From Halomonas sp. Y3 (lineage in GTDB: Bacteria; Pseudomonadota; Gammaproteobacteria; Pseudomonadales; Halomonadaceae), in contig NZ_CP099975.1 in assembly GCF_024137965.1 (NCBI RefSeq), forward strand, positions 3,534,001 to 3,598,000: a stretch of 64,000 nucleotides of DNA, given 5' to 3'. Positions 1 through 9,130 of this stretch are shown here, in pieces. Numbering within the stretch: position 1 is the stretch's first letter; the number at the start of each line of letters is the position of its first letter. A model generated the notes under the pieces. The model had not been told where the DNA came from. It ran no database searches and saw only the letters and a program-made list of their open reading frames with translations. The position numbers and the translations under genes were made by a program.

Positions 1-34
1 TGTGGCAGTGCATGGCGGTGGCGAGTGGGGTCAT
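1..34 (-). CDS. Partial start of an unidentified gene
   Basis: An ATG at position 34 opens leftward and runs off the window edge. Only eleven codons are visible (MTPLATAMHCH). It is preceded by AGGAG (41-45) at a good 6-base spacing, and it continues the same strand as the small membrane protein and folM. The product cannot be named from so few residues. Confidence 0.35.
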   Translation of the reverse strand, partial: MTPLATAMHCH

Positions 35-94
35 GGTCGTCTCCTGGGCGATGGATTCATCCTGCCGCATCGAGCGGCGGCAGGCAAGTCCGTA

Positions 95-223
95 TCAGCC
101 GGCAAACAGCTGGTACCAGCCGATGGTGGCCGGCAGGGCACTCATGGCCACGAGCACGATCAGGCCCATGATGATGGACAGCACGCCGCTGCTGTCACGG
201 AAGTTCTCGTCATGTCCCGCCAT
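95..223 (-). CDS. Small hydrophobic membrane protein (42 aa)
   Basis: This 42-residue protein starts MAGHDENFRD and has one long hydrophobic segment at about residues 13-40, so it is probably a single-pass inner-membrane peptide. The ATG at 223 was chosen over one 66 bases upstream because AAGGAG lies just before it. It follows folM on the same strand after about 90 bases. I do not recognise a family. Coding is supported by the ribosome site, the clean polar-then-hydrophobic pattern and the gene direction, not by homology. Confidence 0.55.
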   Translation of the reverse strand: MAGHDENFRDSSGVLSIIMGLIVLVAMSALPATIGWYQLFAG

Positions 224-312
224 GTGTCTCTCCTTCGGTTTGCTGTCAGGGTAGGTCCGCATTCTAGCGAAGAACCCGGCGGCGAGCACGCCACCTTGGT
301 CGCAGGTAGGCG

Positions 313-1026
313 CTAGCGCAGGTGGCGGCCGCCATCCACTGGCAGGGTCGCCCCGGTCACGTAGCGGTTGTCGAGCAGGTAGCGCAGGGTCTGATAGATC
401 ACCCCGGGGCCGGGCACCATCTCCATGGCCGACTTGGCCCGCGCCTTCTCGACATAGGCCTCGTCGTCGCCCTCGTTGAGCATGATCAGCGCCGGGGCAA
501 TGGCGTTGACCTGGATCGTCGGCGCCAGCATGGCGGCGAAGGAGAGGGTCAGGTTGTCGAGCCCCGCCTTGGTGGCGGCGTAGGCGGCGTGCTTCTTCGA
601 CCCCTTCTGCACCACATAGTCGGTCATGTGCACGATATCGCGCTGGGGCTCGCTGCAGCGCTCCAGGAGCTCGCGTGCGTGCAGGTTGATCAGGTAGGGC
701 GCCAGCATATGGATGCGGAAGAGCCGCTCGAAGGTGGCCCCCGCCTCGGGGCCGGTGGAATCCGGTGCCCAGTCGCTGGCGTTGTGGACGATCGCCCGCA
801 GCGAGCTCGTCTCGGCCCTGAGCCGCTCGAGGAAGTCGAGGATGCCCGCCTCGCTTGCGAAGTCCGCCGGCAGGGTCACGATCCCCCGCTCCCGCAGCGC
901 CGCAAGCTCCGGCCGCTCGCGGCGGTAGCTGATGATCACCGGGTGTCCGTCGTCCACCAGGCGCTCGGCGCAGTGGCGCCCCAGGCGCTGGGCGCCGCCG
1001 GTGATCAGGATCGGCGAGGCGCTCAT
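313..1026 (-). CDS. folM: Dihydromonapterin reductase (short-chain dehydrogenase)
   Basis: This 237-residue short-chain dehydrogenase/reductase resembles FolM, which reduces dihydromonapterin (and dihydrofolate) with NADPH to give the tetrahydro cofactor. The Rossmann motif TGGAQRLG is at residues 9-16, an NAS-like segment (HNASDW) sits near residue 90, and the catalytic Tyr-Lys pair lies in YAATKAGL. The ending PVDGGRHLR is the usual SDR C-terminus. Its ATG overlaps the stop of fre by four bases (ATGA), so the two are probably translationally coupled. Another SDR specificity is possible, but the Gly-Ala-Gln-Arg-Leu-Gly loop favours a pteridine reductase. Confidence 0.8.
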   Translation of the reverse strand: MSASPILITGGAQRLGRHCAERLVDDGHPVIISYRRERPELAALRERGIVTLPADFASEAGILDFLERLRAETSSLRAIVHNASDWAPDSTGPEAGATFERLFRIHMLAPYLINLHARELLERCSEPQRDIVHMTDYVVQKGSKKHAAYAATKAGLDNLTLSFAAMLAPTIQVNAIAPALIMLNEGDDEAYVEKARAKSAMEMVPGPGVIYQTLRYLLDNRYVTGATLPVDGGRHLR

Positions 1027-1802
1027 GGGTGACTCTCCCGACGCAGGCTGCCGGTCACCGGAATCAGCGGGTCCCGGGGGGCATAGGCGAAGACGTCGGA
1101 GAAGGTGCGCGACGCCGAGAGCCCAAGCGAGGCGAGGACATCGACGCAGGCGTAGACCATGCCCGGCGAGCCGGAGAGGTAGACGTCATGGCCGGAGACA
1201 TCCTCGAGCCCCGCGGCCAGGGCCTGGTCGATGCGTCCCCGGTGGCCGATGACGCCCTCCCCCGCCCAGGGCTCCTCCGGCGAAAGCTCGGTCACCGGAT
1301 GGAAGCGCACCTTCGGATGGGCCTCGGCCCACTCCCGAGGCAGGCGCTCCAGGTAGAGCTGGCGCCGCTCCCGGGCCGCCCACCAGAGGTCGATCTCGCG
1401 CTCGGGGTCGGCGGCCAGCGCCGCCTCGACGATCGCCTTCATCTGGGAGAAGCCGGTTCCCGCCGCGACCAGCAGCAGCGGGCGGGTGCTGTCCGGGTCG
1501 AGCACGCAATCGCCGCCGGGCAGGCGCAGGGTCAGGCGGTTGGCGACCTGGACCAGGTCGCGCAGCCGGGCGGAGTTCTCCCGCTCCGGCCAGTGCTGGA
1601 TATGCAGCTCGATCACGCCGTCGCCGCCGTGGGCGTTGGCAATGGAGAAGGGCACCCAGGTCTCGTCATCGAGCCTGAGTTCGAGATACTGCCCGGGGGC
1701 GTGGGCCACCGCCTCCGGGCGGCCCTCCAGCTGCACCCGAAAGACATCCGGGGTGAGGTCCTCGACCTCGTCGACCAGGCAGGTCAGGGTCCTTGGCGTC
1801 AT
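1023..1802 (-). CDS. fre: NAD(P)H-flavin reductase
   Basis: This 259-residue member of the ferredoxin-NADP reductase fold transfers electrons from NAD(P)H to free flavin. It has no 2Fe-2S domain. The flavin-binding motif appears as PFSIAN near residue 53, the nucleotide-binding AAGTGFSQMKAI follows at about residue 114, and the C-terminal YLSGSPGMV segment is the usual NAD-pocket region. It begins 18 bases after ubiD. Reduced flavin supply fits that neighbour, because UbiD needs a prenylated flavin cofactor. ACGAGG precedes the chosen ATG. Confidence 0.85.
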   Translation of the reverse strand: MTPRTLTCLVDEVEDLTPDVFRVQLEGRPEAVAHAPGQYLELRLDDETWVPFSIANAHGGDGVIELHIQHWPERENSARLRDLVQVANRLTLRLPGGDCVLDPDSTRPLLLVAAGTGFSQMKAIVEAALAADPEREIDLWWAARERRQLYLERLPREWAEAHPKVRFHPVTELSPEEPWAGEGVIGHRGRIDQALAAGLEDVSGHDVYLSGSPGMVYACVDVLASLGLSASRTFSDVFAYAPRDPLIPVTGSLRRESHP

Positions 1803-1820
1803 GCGTGCCTCGTGGGGTTA

Positions 1821-3308
1821 TCAGGGGGTCTTGTCGTCGGGAAGCTCGATGCCCAGCTCGTTCCAGCGCTCGCTGACGCGGGCCTTGACGGCCTCGTCCA
1901 TGACGATGGGCACTCCCCACTCGCGGTCGGTCTCGCCCGGCCACTTGCTGGTGGCATCCAGGCCCATCTTGGAGCCGAGGCCGGAGACCGGCGAGGCGAA
2001 GTCCAGGTAGTCGATGGGGGTGTTCTCCACCATCACGGTGTCCCGGGCCGGGTCCATGCGGGTGGTGATGGCCCAGATCACGTCCTCCCAGTCCCGGGCG
2101 CTGACGTCGTCGTCGAGCACCACCACGAACTTGGTGTACATGAACTGGCGCAGGAAGCTCCACACCCCCATCATCACCCGCTTGGCGTGGCCCGGATACT
2201 GCTTCTTCATGGTCACCACCGCCATGCGGTAGGAGCAGCCCTCCGGGGGCAGGTAGAAGTCGACGATCTCCGGGAACTGCCGGCGCAGGATAGGAACGAA
2301 GACCTCGTTGAGGGCCAGGCCGAGAATGGCCGGCTCATCCGGCGGCCGACCGGTGTAGGTGGAGTGGTAGATGGCGCCGCGGCGCATGGTCATGCGCGTC
2401 ACCGTGAACACCGGGAAGTGGTCGACCTCGTTGTAGTAGCCGGTGTGGTCGCCGTAGGGGCCCTCGGGCGCGGTGTCGTCCGGGTAGATGAAGCCCTCCA
2501 GGATGATCTCCGCCGAGGCCGGCACTTCCAGGTCGGCGTGGCCGCACCTGACCAGCTCGGTGCGCGAGCCGCGCAGCAGTCCGGCGAAGGCGTACTCGGA
2601 GAGCGAGTCCGGCACCGGCGTCACCGCGCCGAGAATGGTGGCCGGATCGGCGCCGAGTGCCACCGCCACCGGGAAGGGCTCGCCGGGATGGGCCTTCTGG
2701 AACTCCAGGAAGTCCAGGGCCCCGCCGCGATGGGAGAGCCAGCGCATGATCAGGCGGTTCTTCGAGAGCTTCTGCTGACGGTAGATGCCGAGGTTCTGGC
2801 GCTTCTTGTGGGGGCCACGGGTGATCACCAGGGGCCAGGTGACCAGAGGGGCGGCGTCGCCGGGCCAGCAGTGCTGGATCGGCAGGCGGTCGAGGTCGAC
2901 CTCGTCGCCCTCATAGACGAGCTCCTGCACCGGCGCCGAACGCACCTTCTTCGGCCCCATGCTCATCACCTGCTTGAAGATGGGCAGCTTGTCCCAGGCG
3001 TCGCGAAAGCCCTTGGGGGGCTCCGGCTCCTTGAGGAAGGCGAGCAGCTCGCCCACCTCGCGCAGGGCAGCCACGGAGTCCTGGCCCATGCCGAGGGCCA
3101 CCCGCTTGGGCGTACCGAAGAGGTTGCCCAGCAGCGGCATATCATGGCCCTTGACGTTCTCGAAGAGCAGCGCCGGGCCGCCGGCACGCAGGGTGCGATC
3201 GCAGATCTCGGTGATCTCGAGGTAGGGGTCCACCTCGGCGGTGATGCGCTTGAGCTCGCCCTGGGCCTCCAGGGCGCTGATGAATTCCCGCAGGTCCTTG
3301 TACTTCAT
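1821..3308 (-). CDS. ubiD: 4-hydroxy-3-polyprenylbenzoate decarboxylase
   Basis: This 495-residue UbiD-family decarboxylase removes the carboxyl group from polyprenyl-4-hydroxybenzoate in ubiquinone synthesis, using prenylated FMN made by UbiX. It begins [20 protein letters not shown], typical of the family, and contains [16 protein letters not shown] and the acidic stretch [13 protein letters not shown] expected of the Arg-Glu-Glu active-site region. A longer frame reaches 3347, but the internal ATG at 3308 gives the standard N-terminus. It ends in tandem stops (TGATAA) and is followed by fre. Confidence 0.93.
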   Translation of the reverse strand: MKYKDLREFISALEAQGELKRITAEVDPYLEITEICDRTLRAGGPALLFENVKGHDMPLLGNLFGTPKRVALGMGQDSVAALREVGELLAFLKEPEPPKGFRDAWDKLPIFKQVMSMGPKKVRSAPVQELVYEGDEVDLDRLPIQHCWPGDAAPLVTWPLVITRGPHKKRQNLGIYRQQKLSKNRLIMRWLSHRGGALDFLEFQKAHPGEPFPVAVALGADPATILGAVTPVPDSLSEYAFAGLLRGSRTELVRCGHADLEVPASAEIILEGFIYPDDTAPEGPYGDHTGYYNEVDHFPVFTVTRMTMRRGAIYHSTYTGRPPDEPAILGLALNEVFVPILRRQFPEIVDFYLPPEGCSYRMAVVTMKKQYPGHAKRVMMGVWSFLRQFMYTKFVVVLDDDVSARDWEDVIWAITTRMDPARDTVMVENTPIDYLDFASPVSGLGSKMGLDATSKWPGETDREWGVPIVMDEAVKARVSERWNELGIELPDDKTP

Positions 3309-3399
3309 TCGGGTTTCCCGGTTCCAGTACGACGAAAGGGGCAGCATAGCATGCTACCCCCCGGCCCTTCGTACAACGTTTGCACAGTTTTCTGCGCTC

Positions 3400-3570
3400 G
3401 GCGGCCCTTGCGCTGCTGACGAAACCCTTCAAGGCGAAGGCGTTGAAAGCTGGCCGTCGCGAGCGAAGGCGAGACAAGGCGGAAAACAGCGAAAGCGCGG
3501 AGTTTACTTCAGTAAATGAGCAGCTTGAGCTGTTTTCCAACGCAGTATCGCCAAGCGCAGCAGGCCAGAA
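3400..3570. repeat. Intergenic element with nested inverted repeats after rho
   Basis: The rho-ubiD gap carries a structured non-coding element. GGAAAACAGC (3481-3490) and GCTGTTTTCC (3529-3538) are a perfect 10-base inverted pair. Nested inside is TTTACT-TC-AGTAAA (3503-3516). The left flank is rich in GCGAAGGCGAGACAAGG-like sequence and the right flank reads CGCAGTATCGCC. It lies directly after the rho stop codon. There is no T-run, so it looks more like a dispersed intergenic repeat or attenuator than a standard intrinsic terminator. Confidence 0.6.
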
Positions 3571-4830
3571 TCAACGCCGTTTCATGGCCTCGAAGAACTC
3601 GATGTTCGTCTTGGTATCCTTGAGGCGGTCGATCAGGAACTCGGTGGCCGCGGTGTCATCCATGGGGTTGAGCAGCTTGCGCAGGATCCACATGCGCTGC
3701 ATCTCGTCCTCGGAGGCGAGCAGGTCCTCGCGGCGGGTGCCGGAGCGGCGGATGTTCATCGCCGGGTAGACGCGACGCTCGGCCAGCTTGCGGTCCAGGT
3801 GCGCCTCCATGTTGCCGGTGCCCTTGAACTCCTCGAAGATCACCTCGTCCATCTTGGAGCCGGTATCCACCAGCGCCGTGGCGATGATGGTCAGGCTGCC
3901 GCCCTCCTCGATGTTGCGCGCCGCACCGAAGAAGCGCTTTGGCTTCTCCAGGGCGTGGGCGTCGACGCCGCCGGTCAGCACCTTGCCGGAGCTCGGCACT
4001 ACGGTGTTGTAGGCCCGCGCCAGGCGGGTGATGGAGTCGAGCAGGATCACCACGTCCTTCTTGTGCTCAACCAGGCGCTTGGCCTTCTCGATCACCATCT
4101 CGGCCACCTGGACGTGGCGCGCCGGCGGCTCGTCGAAGGTCGAGGCCACCACCTCGCCACGCACGGTGCGCTGCATCTCGGTGACCTCCTCGGGCCGCTC
4201 GTCGATCAGCAGCACGATCAGGTGGCACTCGGGATTGTTGCGGGTGATGGAGGTGGCGATGTTCTGCAGCATCAGCGTCTTGCCCGCCTTGGGCGGCGAG
4301 ACCAGCAGGCCCCGCTGTCCCTTGCCGATGGGCGCGGTGAGATCGATGATGCGCGCCGTGATGTCCTCGGTGGAGCCGTTGCCGATCTCCATGCGCAGGC
4401 GCTCGTCGGGAAACAGCGGCGTCAGGTTCTCGAAGAGGATCTTCGACTTGGCGTTCTCGGGGCGGTCGAAGTTGATCTCGCTGACCTTGAGCAGGGCAAA
4501 GTAGCGCTCGCCCTCCTTCGGGGGGCGGATCTTGCCCGAGATGGAGTCGCCCTTGCGCAGGTTGAAGCGACGGATCTGGGAGGGCGACACATAGATGTCG
4601 TCGGGGCCGGCCAGGTAGGAGCTGTCTGCACTGCGCAGGAAGCCGAACCCGTCCTGCAGGATCTCGAGGACGCCATCGCCGTAGATCGGCTCGCCGCTCT
4701 TGGCGTGCTTCTTGAGGATGGCGAAGATAATGTCCTGCTTGCGGGAGCGCGCCAGGTTGTCGATGCCCATCTCGCGGGCGATCTCCAGGAGTTCCGGCAC
4801 GGGCTTTTGCTTGAGTTCGGTAAGATTCAT
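3571..4830 (-). CDS. rho: Transcription termination factor Rho
   Basis: This is the hexameric RNA helicase that ends transcription at Rho-dependent sites. At 419 residues it is the same length as the enterobacterial protein. The N-terminal helical domain ([21 protein letters not shown]) is followed by the RNA-binding cold-shock-like fold with [13 protein letters not shown]. The ATPase domain has the Walker A motif SPPKAGKT near residue 180, Walker [18 protein letters not shown], and the Q- and R-loop regions. The frame stays open for 166 codons upstream, but only this ATG gives the family N-terminus. trxA, the usual upstream neighbour, is missing here. Confidence 0.97.
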   Translation of the reverse strand: MNLTELKQKPVPELLEIAREMGIDNLARSRKQDIIFAILKKHAKSGEPIYGDGVLEILQDGFGFLRSADSSYLAGPDDIYVSPSQIRRFNLRKGDSISGKIRPPKEGERYFALLKVSEINFDRPENAKSKILFENLTPLFPDERLRMEIGNGSTEDITARIIDLTAPIGKGQRGLLVSPPKAGKTLMLQNIATSITRNNPECHLIVLLIDERPEEVTEMQRTVRGEVVASTFDEPPARHVQVAEMVIEKAKRLVEHKKDVVILLDSITRLARAYNTVVPSSGKVLTGGVDAHALEKPKRFFGAARNIEEGGSLTIIATALVDTGSKMDEVIFEEFKGTGNMEAHLDRKLAERRVYPAMNIRRSGTRREDLLASEDEMQRMWILRKLLNPMDDTAATEFLIDRLKDTKTNIEFFEAMKRR

Positions 4831-5254
4831 CGGTGTGTTCAGAGATTGCTCGTGGAAGCCGGGCGTCGATGCGCCGCAAATGACGGGGGGCGAGACGAAA
4901 ACGCCGCATGGGGTGCGTTCAGAGCCCGGACAGGCTGCCACTCGCCGTCTTGCATCCAGATGGCCATGGGGAAGGCAACCGCCGAGGGCAGCCGGCCGAT
5001 AGGGAGTCGAGGGAGCAGATTCGCTTTCGCCTGACCAGCGGCCACGGCAGGAACCGGGCTTCCGCTGAGTACAGTGGGCTGTCTGACGACTTGGAGTGAC
5101 CGAGACGGGATCGCCGTGGAACGGTCGGAAAGCATTCGGAACAGGCGAACGCCTCGATACTAGACAAGGGAAGGCCCGAACGCAAGCCCTCAACAATTGA
5201 CACGGCCGCAGGCGAGCCGCAACCTTTCCCCCAGTCAACTCGAAGGAAGCCACC
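4831..5254 (-). other. rho leader and rho/ppx divergent intergenic region
   Basis: These 424 bases contain no convincing gene. In particular no thioredoxin (WCGPC motif) is encoded in any frame. A promoter-like site at 5157-5185 would give rho a leader of about 320 bases. Long rho leaders are known to carry Rho-dependent autoregulatory attenuation, so the same may hold here. On the plus strand a perfect TTGACA at 5197-5202 could serve ppx, though I see no good -10 box at the right distance. Confidence 0.5.
5157..5185 (-). promoter_or_regulatory. Candidate Sigma70 promoter for rho
   Basis: On the minus strand TTGCGT (5180-5185) and TAGTAT (5157-5162) are separated by exactly 17 bases. The match to consensus is moderate (3/6 and 4/6). 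It would start transcription near 5150. Confidence 0.4.
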
Positions 5255-6772
5255 ATGACCTCGCCAGCGGATCCGGCCCCCACCCTCCCCCCGACGCGGC
5301 GGCTCGCCGCCATCGACCTCGGCTCCAACAGCTTTCACCTGCTGGTGGCCAACTACCAGGAGGAGCGCCTCCAGGTAGTGGCCCGCCTCGGCGAAAAAGT
5401 GCAGCTGGCGGCGGGCCTCGACGACGAGGGCCTACTCGACGAGGCCACCATGCAGCGCGCCCTGGACTGCCTGGCCCGCTTCGCCCCCTTCGTGGCCGAC
5501 ATCGCCCCGGGGCAGCTGCGGGTGGTGGGCACCAACGCCCTGCGCGACGCTGCCAACAGTCAGGCGCTGATCGAGCGCGCCGAAGCGCTGCTGGGCTGCC
5601 CGGTCGAGATCATCGCCGGCCGCGAGGAGGCGCGCCTGATCTATCTGGGCGCCGCCCACGCCCTGGCCGAGGAGGGCCGTCGCCTGATCGTCGACATCGG
5701 CGGCGGCTCCACCGAGTTCATCATCGGCGAGCGTTTCGAGCCCCAGGCCCTGGAGAGCCTGCGCATGGGCTGCGTCACCTTTACCCGGCGCTTCTTCGAC
5801 GGAGGCGAGATCACCGAGAAGCGCATGCGCCGCGCCGAGCTCGCCGCCCTCTCGGAGCTGGCCAATATCCGCCGCCACTACCTGGCCCTGGGCTGGGAAG
5901 ATCCGGTAGGCTCCAGCGGCACCATCAAGGCCGCTGCCGCGGTGATCCACGCCGCCGGCGACGGCCCTGAGGGGGTCATCACCCGGCAGGGCCTTACCGC
6001 CCTGCGCGAGCGGCTGATCAAGTGCAAGCGTCTGGACAGGGTGAGCCTGGAGGGGCTCAAGCCGGACCGCGCTCGGGTCTTCCCCGCCGGCATCGCCGTG
6101 CTCGGGGCCATCTTCGAGGCCTTCGACCTCGACCAGATGCGTTTCGCCGACGGCGCCCTGCGCGAGGGGGTGCTCTACGACATGGCAGGGCGCAACAGCC
6201 CCGAGGACTCCCGGCTCAAGAGCCTGGAGCTGCTCGAGCGCCGCTACGGCGTGGACGCCCGCCAGGCCGGCAACGTCGCCGCCACGGCCGGCGCGCTGCT
6301 CGGCCAGGTCCGCGACGCCTGGGGGCTCGACGACGACCAGGCCCGCTTCCTGGCCTGGGGGGCGCGCCTCCACGAGATCGGCCTGGCCATCTCCCACAGC
6401 CAGTTCCATCGCCACGGCGCCTATCTGCTGGAGCACTCCGACCTGGCCGGCTTCTCCCGCCCGGAGCAGCGCCTGCTGGCCTTCCTGGTGCGCGCCCACC
6501 GCCGCAAGTTCCCGCTCCGGGAGTGGCAGGCGCTGCCCGCCTCCGTGCACTCCTCCCACGCCCGGCTGGCCCGACTGCTGCGCCTGGCGGTGCTGCTCAA
6601 TCACAGCCGCCCGGAGCAGCCGCCCGCGCCACCGCGCCTCGACGCCGACGGCGAGGCGCTGCGCCTCACCTTGCCCGGCGGTGACGACCCCATGCTGCTG
6701 CTCACCGACCTGGAGCAGGAGTGCGCCTATCAGCAGGCGGCGGGCTTCTCCCTGGAGCTCGCCCCCGCCTGA
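5255..6772 (+). CDS. ppx: Exopolyphosphatase
   Basis: This 505-residue Ppx/GppA-family enzyme releases phosphate from the ends of polyphosphate. The N-terminal actin-like ATPase fold has [14 protein letters not shown] near residue 18 (phosphate 1 loop) and [13 protein letters not shown] near residue 145 (phosphate 2 loop). The C-terminal half carries the HD-type helical domain ([22 protein letters not shown]). The size fits Ppx and also GppA, but the rho neighbourhood favours Ppx. Its last 43 bases overlap the 3' end of tilS on the opposite strand. Confidence 0.92.
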   Translation: MTSPADPAPTLPPTRRLAAIDLGSNSFHLLVANYQEERLQVVARLGEKVQLAAGLDDEGLLDEATMQRALDCLARFAPFVADIAPGQLRVVGTNALRDAANSQALIERAEALLGCPVEIIAGREEARLIYLGAAHALAEEGRRLIVDIGGGSTEFIIGERFEPQALESLRMGCVTFTRRFFDGGEITEKRMRRAELAALSELANIRRHYLALGWEDPVGSSGTIKAAAAVIHAAGDGPEGVITRQGLTALRERLIKCKRLDRVSLEGLKPDRARVFPAGIAVLGAIFEAFDLDQMRFADGALREGVLYDMAGRNSPEDSRLKSLELLERRYGVDARQAGNVAATAGALLGQVRDAWGLDDDQARFLAWGARLHEIGLAISHSQFHRHGAYLLEHSDLAGFSRPEQRLLAFLVRAHRRKFPLREWQALPASVHSSHARLARLLRLAVLLNHSRPEQPPAPPRLDADGEALRLTLPGGDDPMLLLTDLEQECAYQQAAGFSLELAPA

Positions 6773-8085
6773 GCCCGCCACCCCTCGGCCAGCGCCAGCC
6801 AGCGCCCGGCCAGGGGGTCGAGCAGCGCCACCGGCGTCTCCGCTCCGCTGCTGCCCATCTGCCAGGCCACCAGCAGCCGCTGCCGCCGCCAGGGCGGCAC
6901 CTCGAGCTCCTGCAGCAGCCGCTTGAGATCCCGGGAGCCGCGCCCCGCCAGGCGCAGGCGCTCGCCGCCCCGGCGGAGTCGAAGCGTCAGGTCGCCTTTC
7001 CCTGCCCCCTCCCCTTCCGTCGGCCCGGCCAGGCTCACCCCGCAGACGCCCAGTGGCGTGTGCAGCGGTGGTGCCCCCTCCCAGCGGCGCTCCCAGCCCG
7101 TCGGCAGCGCCGGCAGCGGCGCCATCAGGTACAGCCTACCTCGCCATAGTCGCGCCTCGGCGCCGGGCCAGGCGACGCGCGCCTCGCCGTCGAGGCGCGC
7201 CCCCAGCTGCGACAGCAGCGTTGCCAGGCGCGAGGCCGGCGGGGTGGGCAGCCCCAGCCGCTGGCAGGCGTGGCGCAGCAGCAGCCGCTGCCGTGGCGGC
7301 GAAAGCGCGCCAAGCTCGCCCGCCGCCAGGCAGGCGGGGTCGCCGCCGAGGCGCTCGAGGTCCAGCTCGGCCAGCTCGCCGAGCAGCGCCTCGGCCTCCC
7401 CGGCAAGCGCCGCGCTCCTGGCCAGCGCCGCGCCGGCCCGGGGCCAGCGCTCCTCGAGCCGCGGCAGCAGGGAGACACGCAGGAGGTTGCGATCCAGGCC
7501 CTCGTCGGCATTGGAGGGATCCTCCTCCCAGGCCAGCCCCCGCCGCGCCGCCTCGGCCTCGAGGGCCGACCGGGAAACCGTCAGCAGCGGGCGAGCGAGC
7601 GCCCTGCCCCGCCAGACGCGCCGCGACGGCATGCCGGCCAGGCCCCTCACCCCGCTGCCGCGCAGGGCGGCGAGCAGGAAGGTCTCGGCCTGGTCGTCGC
7701 GATGCTGGGCCAGCCAGAGGGTCTCGCCGGGGGCGACCCGGCGGGCGAAGGCGGCATAGCGCGCCTCCCGGGCCGCCCCCTCCAGGCCCTTCCCCGCGGC
7801 GAGGTCGACGGCAACCCGCTCGACGCAGAGCGGCACGCCAAGGCGCGAGCAGAGCCGCCGGCAGTGGCGCTCGAAGTCGTCGGCGGCGGCCTGGAGGCCG
7901 TGATGCACATGGAGGGCACGCAGCGGGCGGGGGTGGCGGCGGCAGGCGTCCGCGGCGAGGGTCAGCAGCAGGGAGGAGTCGAGGCCGCCGGAGAGGGCCA
8001 CCCAGACGACGCGCCCCGGCGGGGTCTGGGCCAGGGCGCTGTCGATCACGGCCTGCAGGGGCATGGGATCAGGCGGGCATGCCAT
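6730..8085 (-). CDS. tilS: tRNA(Ile)-lysidine synthetase
   Basis: TilS converts the wobble cytidine of the AUA-reading tRNA-Ile to lysidine using ATP and lysine. The protein has up to 451 residues. The N-type ATP pyrophosphatase P-loop SGGLDSS is near residue 31, the [16 protein letters not shown] segment follows, and the C-terminal substrate-binding domains end the protein. The start is uncertain: an ATG at 8085 overlaps the end of accA, and a second at 8064 lies just after the accA stop. Neither has a strong ribosome site, so coupling to accA translation is likely. It overlaps ppx tail-to-tail. Confidence 0.9.
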   Translation of the reverse strand: MACPPDPMPLQAVIDSALAQTPPGRVVWVALSGGLDSSLLLTLAADACRRHPRPLRALHVHHGLQAAADDFERHCRRLCSRLGVPLCVERVAVDLAAGKGLEGAAREARYAAFARRVAPGETLWLAQHRDDQAETFLLAALRGSGVRGLAGMPSRRVWRGRALARPLLTVSRSALEAEAARRGLAWEEDPSNADEGLDRNLLRVSLLPRLEERWPRAGAALARSAALAGEAEALLGELAELDLERLGGDPACLAAGELGALSPPRQRLLLRHACQRLGLPTPPASRLATLLSQLGARLDGEARVAWPGAEARLWRGRLYLMAPLPALPTGWERRWEGAPPLHTPLGVCGVSLAGPTEGEGAGKGDLTLRLRRGGERLRLAGRGSRDLKRLLQELEVPPWRRQRLLVAWQMGSSGAETPVALLDPLAGRWLALAEGWRAQAGASSREKPAAC

Positions 8086-9022
8086 AGCTCATCAGGCGCT
8101 CGTAGCGGCGGGCGAGGAGGCTCTCCGTGTCCATCGCCGCGAGGCGGTCGAGGCTCGCCAGCAGCGACTCCCTGACCCGTTCGGCGGTGGCCAGGGGCTG
8201 GCGGTGGGCGCCCCCCAGGGGCTCCTCGATCAGGGTATCGACGAAGCCCAGTTCCTGCAGGCGCTCGGCGGTCACCCCCATGGCCTGGGCGGCATCGGCG
8301 GCCTTCTCGGCGCTGCGCCAGAGGATGGAGGCGCAGCCCTCGGGGGAGATCACCGAATAGGTGGAGTACTGCAGCATGGCCAGCTCGTCACAGACGCCGA
8401 TGGCCAGGGCCCCGCCGGAGCCGCCCTCGCCCACCACGGTGGCCAGGATCGGGGTGCGCAGGCGCGACATCACCGCCAGGTTGTAGGCGATGGCCTCGGA
8501 CTGGCCGCGCTCCTCGGCGTCGATGCCGGGATAGGCGCCGGGGGTGTCGATAAAGGTCAACACCGGCATCCGGAAGCGCTCGGCCATCTCCATCAGGCGG
8601 CACGCCTTGCGGTAGCCCTCAGGGCGCGGCATGCCGAAGTTGCGGCGCACCTTCTCCTTCACGTCGCGGCCCTTCTGGTGGCCGATCACCATCACCGGGC
8701 GGTCGTCGAGACGCGCCACGCCGCCGACGATGGCGGCATCGTCGGCGAAGTGGCGGTCGCCGTGAAGCTCGTCGAAGTCGGTGAAGACGTGCTCCAGGTA
8801 GTCCAGGGTATAGGGGCGCTGGGGATGGCGGGAGAGCTGGGAGACCTGCCAGGGGGTGAGATCCTTGAAGATGGACTCGGTGAGCTTGCGACTCTTCTCC
8901 TCGAGGCGCTCGATCTCGTCGCTGAGGTTGACCTGGCTGTCGTTGCCGACCAGCCGCAGCTCCTCGATCTTGGCCTGGAGCTCGGCGATGGGCTGTTCGA
9001 AGTCGAGATAGTTGGGATTCAT
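8069..9022 (-). CDS. accA: Acetyl-CoA carboxylase carboxyltransferase subunit alpha
   Basis: This 317-residue alpha subunit of the acetyl-CoA carboxylase carboxyltransferase makes malonyl-CoA for fatty acid synthesis together with AccB, AccC and AccD. It begins [22 protein letters not shown], as usual for the family. The crotonase-fold core includes [25 protein letters not shown] and [14 protein letters not shown], the segments that form the CoA and biotin pockets. It follows dnaE after about 108 bases, the standard gammaproteobacterial order. Confidence 0.97.
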   Translation of the reverse strand: MNPNYLDFEQPIAELQAKIEELRLVGNDSQVNLSDEIERLEEKSRKLTESIFKDLTPWQVSQLSRHPQRPYTLDYLEHVFTDFDELHGDRHFADDAAIVGGVARLDDRPVMVIGHQKGRDVKEKVRRNFGMPRPEGYRKACRLMEMAERFRMPVLTFIDTPGAYPGIDAEERGQSEAIAYNLAVMSRLRTPILATVVGEGGSGGALAIGVCDELAMLQYSTYSVISPEGCASILWRSAEKAADAAQAMGVTAERLQELGFVDTLIEEPLGGAHRQPLATAERVRESLLASLDRLAAMDTESLLARRYERLMSYGMPA

Positions 9023-9130
9023 TGGCGGACGGCCTTGTGGTGTTTCACCGCCCGGCCCGTGGCAGGCGGCGCGAAAAATGAGAAGTGGCAGGCATTATCG
9101 CACCGTGAACGCGGCGCGCAAGGCGATGCC

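Noticed and set aside
1029..3419. A 796-codon open frame on the plus strand
   Set aside because: It runs antisense to fre and ubiD, is rich in His, Gly, Arg and Leu, and has no domain. It is an effect of high GC content and codon bias.
4831..5328. N-terminal extension of Rho by up to 166 residues
   Set aside because: The frame stays open, but the added sequence has no family similarity, the length from 4830 is the standard 419, and a promoter-like site lies inside.
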